A stretch of 64,000 nt of DNA, taken from the NCBI RefSeq assembly GCF_020085105.1, contig NC_058065.1, positions 4,385,718 to 4,449,717 of the forward strand. The letters are read 5' to 3'. Below are positions 61,036 through 64,000 of this stretch, in pieces. Position numbers and translations under genes: made by a program. The notes under the pieces are model-generated. The model was not told the DNA's origin. It made no database searches and saw only the letters and a program-made list of their open reading frames with translations. The DNA is from Siniperca chuatsi. Lineage: Eukaryota; Chordata; Actinopteri; Centrarchiformes; Sinipercidae. The stretch's first letter is position 1. Every line of letters starts with the position of its first letter.

Positions 61036-61041
61036 AATAAA
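61036..61041 (+). promoter_or_regulatory. acvr2a: Alternative distal poly(A) signal
   Basis: AATAAA overlapping a TGTAAATA (Pumilio-type) site at 61032-61039 and followed by a T/GT-rich stretch (61042-61083). If used by acvr2a it would extend the 3' UTR to about 6.1 kb and leave about 2 kb to the orc4 stop codon. Confidence 0.35.
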
Positions 61042-62590
61042 TGTGTTTTTAGATTGTGGATGTTGATGTTTTTCTTTGTTTTCATTGACAAAATCACATA
61101 GCCTGACTGAGATTACTTCATTCTTACTTATCTGAAAACTGCAGTTAGAAGCCCTTTATTTGACAGGTTTGTAATTTCCTGAAAATAACTAAAATTTAAA
61201 CCCAAGTAAATATTAATTATTCTTTTATTATTTGAAACTACACTGTGCATTTTCCCTGTAGTAAGTCGCACATTATATTTCTTTCCTTTCCAGGAAATGT
61301 GTGAAATTATTAGGCTATTATCTGGAAATTAAGGACCTGTAAAGCGTAGGGTAAGATATTTCGCAGAATAAGGTTTTACGTACAAAACGTACATTGACTT
61401 CATAAAATATAATTGAGTTTAAATCAGCCAATAGGGTAGTAAGTACTCAGGCCAGCTACAATATTAAAATAGATTTTACAGGCTAACAAATTAATACTAA
61501 AAAAAGGGAACATTCGTTAAAATGAGATATTTAACTTTTGATGTTGAGATTTCACAGAATAGTATTCTGTAATGAGCTTTAGGTTTTAGTGCCGGACTTC
61601 TCCATTCAGGAATATTATAAAACTTTTATTTAATCAGGTAGGTTCTGTTGAGGTCAAAAACTTTTTTGCAAGAAAGAAAACTTTTAATTTAGACCATTCA
61701 ATTTTAATGAAAAATACCAGTGTTGAAGAGTGTGGGGTGAGATTTCCTCACCCTTCAGCTAGATGTCTTTGAGCAAGACCATAAAAATCTATCCAGAGGA
61801 CATGTCTCCTTCAGGGAAGTCATATGGAATTAAATTATTATTACTGTCACTAAGTAAATGGAATTTGAGAAGTTGTTTTTTTTTGCATGCTTTTGAATAA
61901 AAACTGCATCTTCTTTGCAGAACTGAGGGTGGACAAGCCAGAGCCTGTTTCACTCTACAAAGTACTAAAAATGTTCTGGTACCACTGTATGTTATTAATA
62001 GACCTGTTAACTGCATATATGTACAGTATGCACACTTAATGTTTTCTAGGATGTAATAGGAAAAAAATTATGTCAGTATTATCCATCACGTGTCATGATG
62101 GAACAGATACATGAGGACTAAATGTCATTGCTCAACAGCACTTATGCACAATTACAAGCTTTTAGCTAGAAATCTAACTGATGAGGGTTTTTGTACTTCC
62201 TGTCCAGGTTAATGTTGACTGTAGAAATCCAACACTAGATGGCAGCATTCAGCAGATGAAGTGCTGACACCAAGTGATATGTTTCTCCAAACCCCAGCAC
62301 TTTTCAATGTTTTTGAGAAAGAAATGTGGGCTAAAAGATGGCCAGAATTAGATAACAGATGTTTTGTTTTACTCACAATCTTATCAAGAAATCTGGTCGT
62401 TTTACAAGATTATCCATTTTCAGAATCTTGATTTTATCTAATCCATTTTTTATTGGAGATCATTGATAAAAAAAGCACAAGTGCCAAATTCTAGTAAATT
62501 CAGTCTACAGGTTTGAAGTCTTTCCACTTAAAAAGTCAGGTGTAATTTTGTTCTGCACCAACAGTCTAATATTGGTAGTGAACAGATGAC

Positions 62591-62596
62591 TTTATT
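62591..62596 (-). promoter_or_regulatory. orc4: Possible poly(A) signal of orc4
   Basis: TTTATT on the plus strand reads AATAAA on the minus strand, about 510 bases past the orc4 stop. No closer canonical signal is seen on that strand. The downstream element is only moderately GT-rich. A second candidate is at 62449-62454. Confidence 0.4.
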
Positions 62597-63101
62597 TAGA
62601 AAGTGTCATCCTGATTACAAACAGTCCACTAACAAAATACTAGTTACTTTATGCATAAGATGTGATTTCTTTGATTTTGTGAGCTTGCATGAGGAATGTG
62701 ATCCCAGTAATACAAAACTCCAAATTTCTTATTTCCTGATAACTGATCATTAACAGTGACTAGTTGACAAAACTTTGCTTCAGAACAAACTTGATATTCT
62801 GAGTACATGAAAAATAATCCTGTCATGAAACAAATGCACTACTGTAGTAGATTTAACCATCTGACAAGCTGGCAGCCATGTTTTTTCCCTGGTTCAGATC
62901 ATGGTTGGTTTTAATTTTGGTCCATGGTCCGAGCTGTAATGCTTGTTTCCATTTCACCAGTTCAGTATCTGTATGTAAAACAAACCTTTTGTTCTGTGTT
63001 ATTTTTTCCAAACTGAGTTATAATTTCACATTTTCTCTACCAGAGCTGGTAATGACACAGCAAATAAAACATCTACATAAAGTCCAAATGTAATCAGAGT
63101 C

Positions 63102-63284
63102 CTAGCCGAACGCCGACATGGCCCACTGCTTGACGTCAGTGGGGCATTGTGGGTACTTCTGCAGGGCCTCCATGATCTGACTGTGGTCTAGCATGAGTCT
63201 CATCAGCTGGTATTCCCTCTGAGTTTTGGCCGAGGAGCTGTCGACCGGCCGGATCAGCTCCAGCTGCTGCAGATGCTCGAAGGC
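63102..63284 (-). CDS. orc4: Origin recognition complex subunit 4, last coding exon
   Basis: ORC4 is one of the six subunits that mark replication origins and load the MCM helicase in the nucleus. Read on the minus strand, this exon encodes 60 residues and TAG (63104-63102): [13 protein letters not shown], then [20 protein letters not shown] and [20 protein letters not shown]. This matches the C-terminal winged-helix end of ORC4 as I know it. The minus-strand acceptor is CCTCAG just above 63284, phase 0. The final residues (AMSAFG) differ from the human end, which is not unusual at a C-terminus. The gene faces acvr2a tail to tail. Confidence 0.93.
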   Translation of the reverse strand, partial: AFEHLQQLELIRPVDSSSAKTQREYQLMRLMLDHSQIMEALQKYPQCPTDVKQWAMSAFG

Positions 63285-63443
63285 CTGAGGACGGGCGAGA
63301 GCTCTTTAAATTTGGACATTTTTATATACAAATATATAAATTTATATTCTGTTTCTCTTAGAAGTTACTTCCTGTCAGGGCTGGAGAAACCTCTGAAACA
63401 GCATATAAAGTATCATGGGACTCTTTAAATGCTTTATACAGAC
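63285..63443 (-). other. orc4: orc4 last intron
   Basis: A 159-bp intron with GT-AG ends on the minus strand between the two visible orc4 coding exons. It is AT-rich, with an ATATAAATTTATAT-like patch near 63325-63350. No other feature is seen. Confidence 0.85.
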
Positions 63444-63511
63444 CTTCATGATCACAGGCTGGTCAAAGTTGTACATGGAGTTCGACTTCCTCTGCAGGAA
63501 CTTCTTAAACT
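63444..63511 (-). CDS. orc4: orc4 penultimate coding exon (rest of gene lies beyond the window)
   Basis: Read on the minus strand, the exon is 68 nt: two bases completing a codon, then FKKFLQRKSNSMYNFDQPVIMK, which joins in frame to AFEHLQQ of the last exon. The acceptor is TTTTTTAG and the donor AAG|GTCTGT. It is part of the ORC4 C-terminal winged-helix region. No further orc4 exon is recognisable between 63512 and 64000, so the remainder must lie to the right. Confidence 0.9.
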
Positions 63512-64000
63512 CTAAAAAACAGGACATGTAGAAAAATCAACTAAATCATATACAAGTTGAATTAAGTACTGGCTGATGTTTGATTGTTTTGACTGTTTTT
63601 TCATTTTTAGCATCAGGGCTAAACTCTTATTTCCCTTGTTGATTCATTGTTGTTTTTCTGTCATCTGAACCTTCCTTTAGAAGCTCTTTGTTTTTAAACT
63701 GAACCCACATAAACTCCTTTTTTCCTGCTTTTCTTCTAGTTGCATATTCGCATAAGTACTAAAAACTAAGTCAGTTTTCCCATGTCATCATCTTGAGCCT
63801 TTTGAGGGTTGAACAGCTGTCCTGTGTCACTGTGGCGTTGCTATTTTTTCTTTCCTCGTCTTTGAAACGTCACCACGTGTTGCTTTTCACAGCTCCTCCG
63901 GGTGTTTTTTCTCCTCTCTGTGTTTTATGACAAACCAAAAACTAGATGCAGTATCCAGCCGTACCGTTGTGAACCATTTGGAGATTGAACGGCTCTCCTT
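63512..64000 (-). other. orc4: orc4 intron, incomplete at window edge
   Basis: The sequence upstream of the orc4 penultimate exon (minus-strand sense). It is pyrimidine-rich on the plus strand. I translated it by eye and found no exon matching the preceding part of ORC4, so it is taken as intron running out of the window. Confidence 0.7.

Larger units (their letters stand above)
59091..63101. other. Convergent intergenic or overlapping 3' UTR region between acvr2a and orc4
   Basis: No coding exon is recognisable. The sequence is AT-rich with a few short purine or T runs. It must contain the orc4 3' UTR (right part, minus strand) and may contain the distal acvr2a 3' UTR (left part). A small segment, ACCTCTGACCTTTGACCTCC (about 60828-60847), holds tandem nuclear-receptor-like half sites. 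Confidence 0.6.

Noticed and set aside
1..64000. CRISPR arrays, operons, phage or integrated virus genes
   Set aside because: No regularly spaced repeats, no compact gene clusters and no viral protein signatures were found. Everything fits an ordinary fish nuclear locus.

Overview
The window is vertebrate nuclear DNA, most probably from a ray-finned (percomorph-type) fish. The evidence is split genes with GT-AG introns, an AT-rich intergenic background, many CA/GT microsatellites and several interspersed repeat families I associate with teleost genomes. It holds one complete protein-coding gene and the end of a second. No prokaryotic, viral or CRISPR-like system is visible.

Positions 1-15560 are intergenic, with no supportable gene. 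They contain decayed DNA transposons: a long-inverted-repeat element at 915-2297, two Tc1/mariner-like remnants at 6126-6575 and 11233-11585, and other fish repeats. A CpG-rich stretch at about 15565-16180 marks the promoter and 5' leader of acvr2a, the activin receptor type 2A gene.

acvr2a lies on the + strand. Its coding sequence runs from 16592 to 54935 in 11 exons and, once spliced, encodes 521 residues. All ten splice junctions keep the frame. The product reads as a signal peptide, a ten-cysteine three-finger ligand-binding ectodomain, one membrane helix, a complete Ser/Thr kinase and a C-terminal ESSL tail. Intron 1 is 19.9 kb and intron 4 is 9.4 kb; both carry repeats and microsatellites. 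The 3' UTR probably extends about 4.1 kb to a poly(A) signal at 59064, or further to 61036.

At the right edge, on the - strand, are the last two coding exons of orc4 (origin recognition complex subunit 4). The two genes converge tail to tail, which matches the ACVR2A-ORC4 order I know from the human genome. They do different jobs: TGF-beta-superfamily signalling at the cell surface, and DNA replication licensing in the nucleus. They are neighbours by conserved synteny, not a pathway.

No new biological system is evident. The points most worth a second look are two perfect short hairpins (7224-7262 and 53641-53686), the 0.73-kb element with a nested hairpin at 20090-20818, an extra glycosylation sequon and a longer stalk in the receptor, an out-of-frame upstream ATG seven bases before the receptor start, and related repeat fragments on both sides of the exon encoding the ATP-binding loop.
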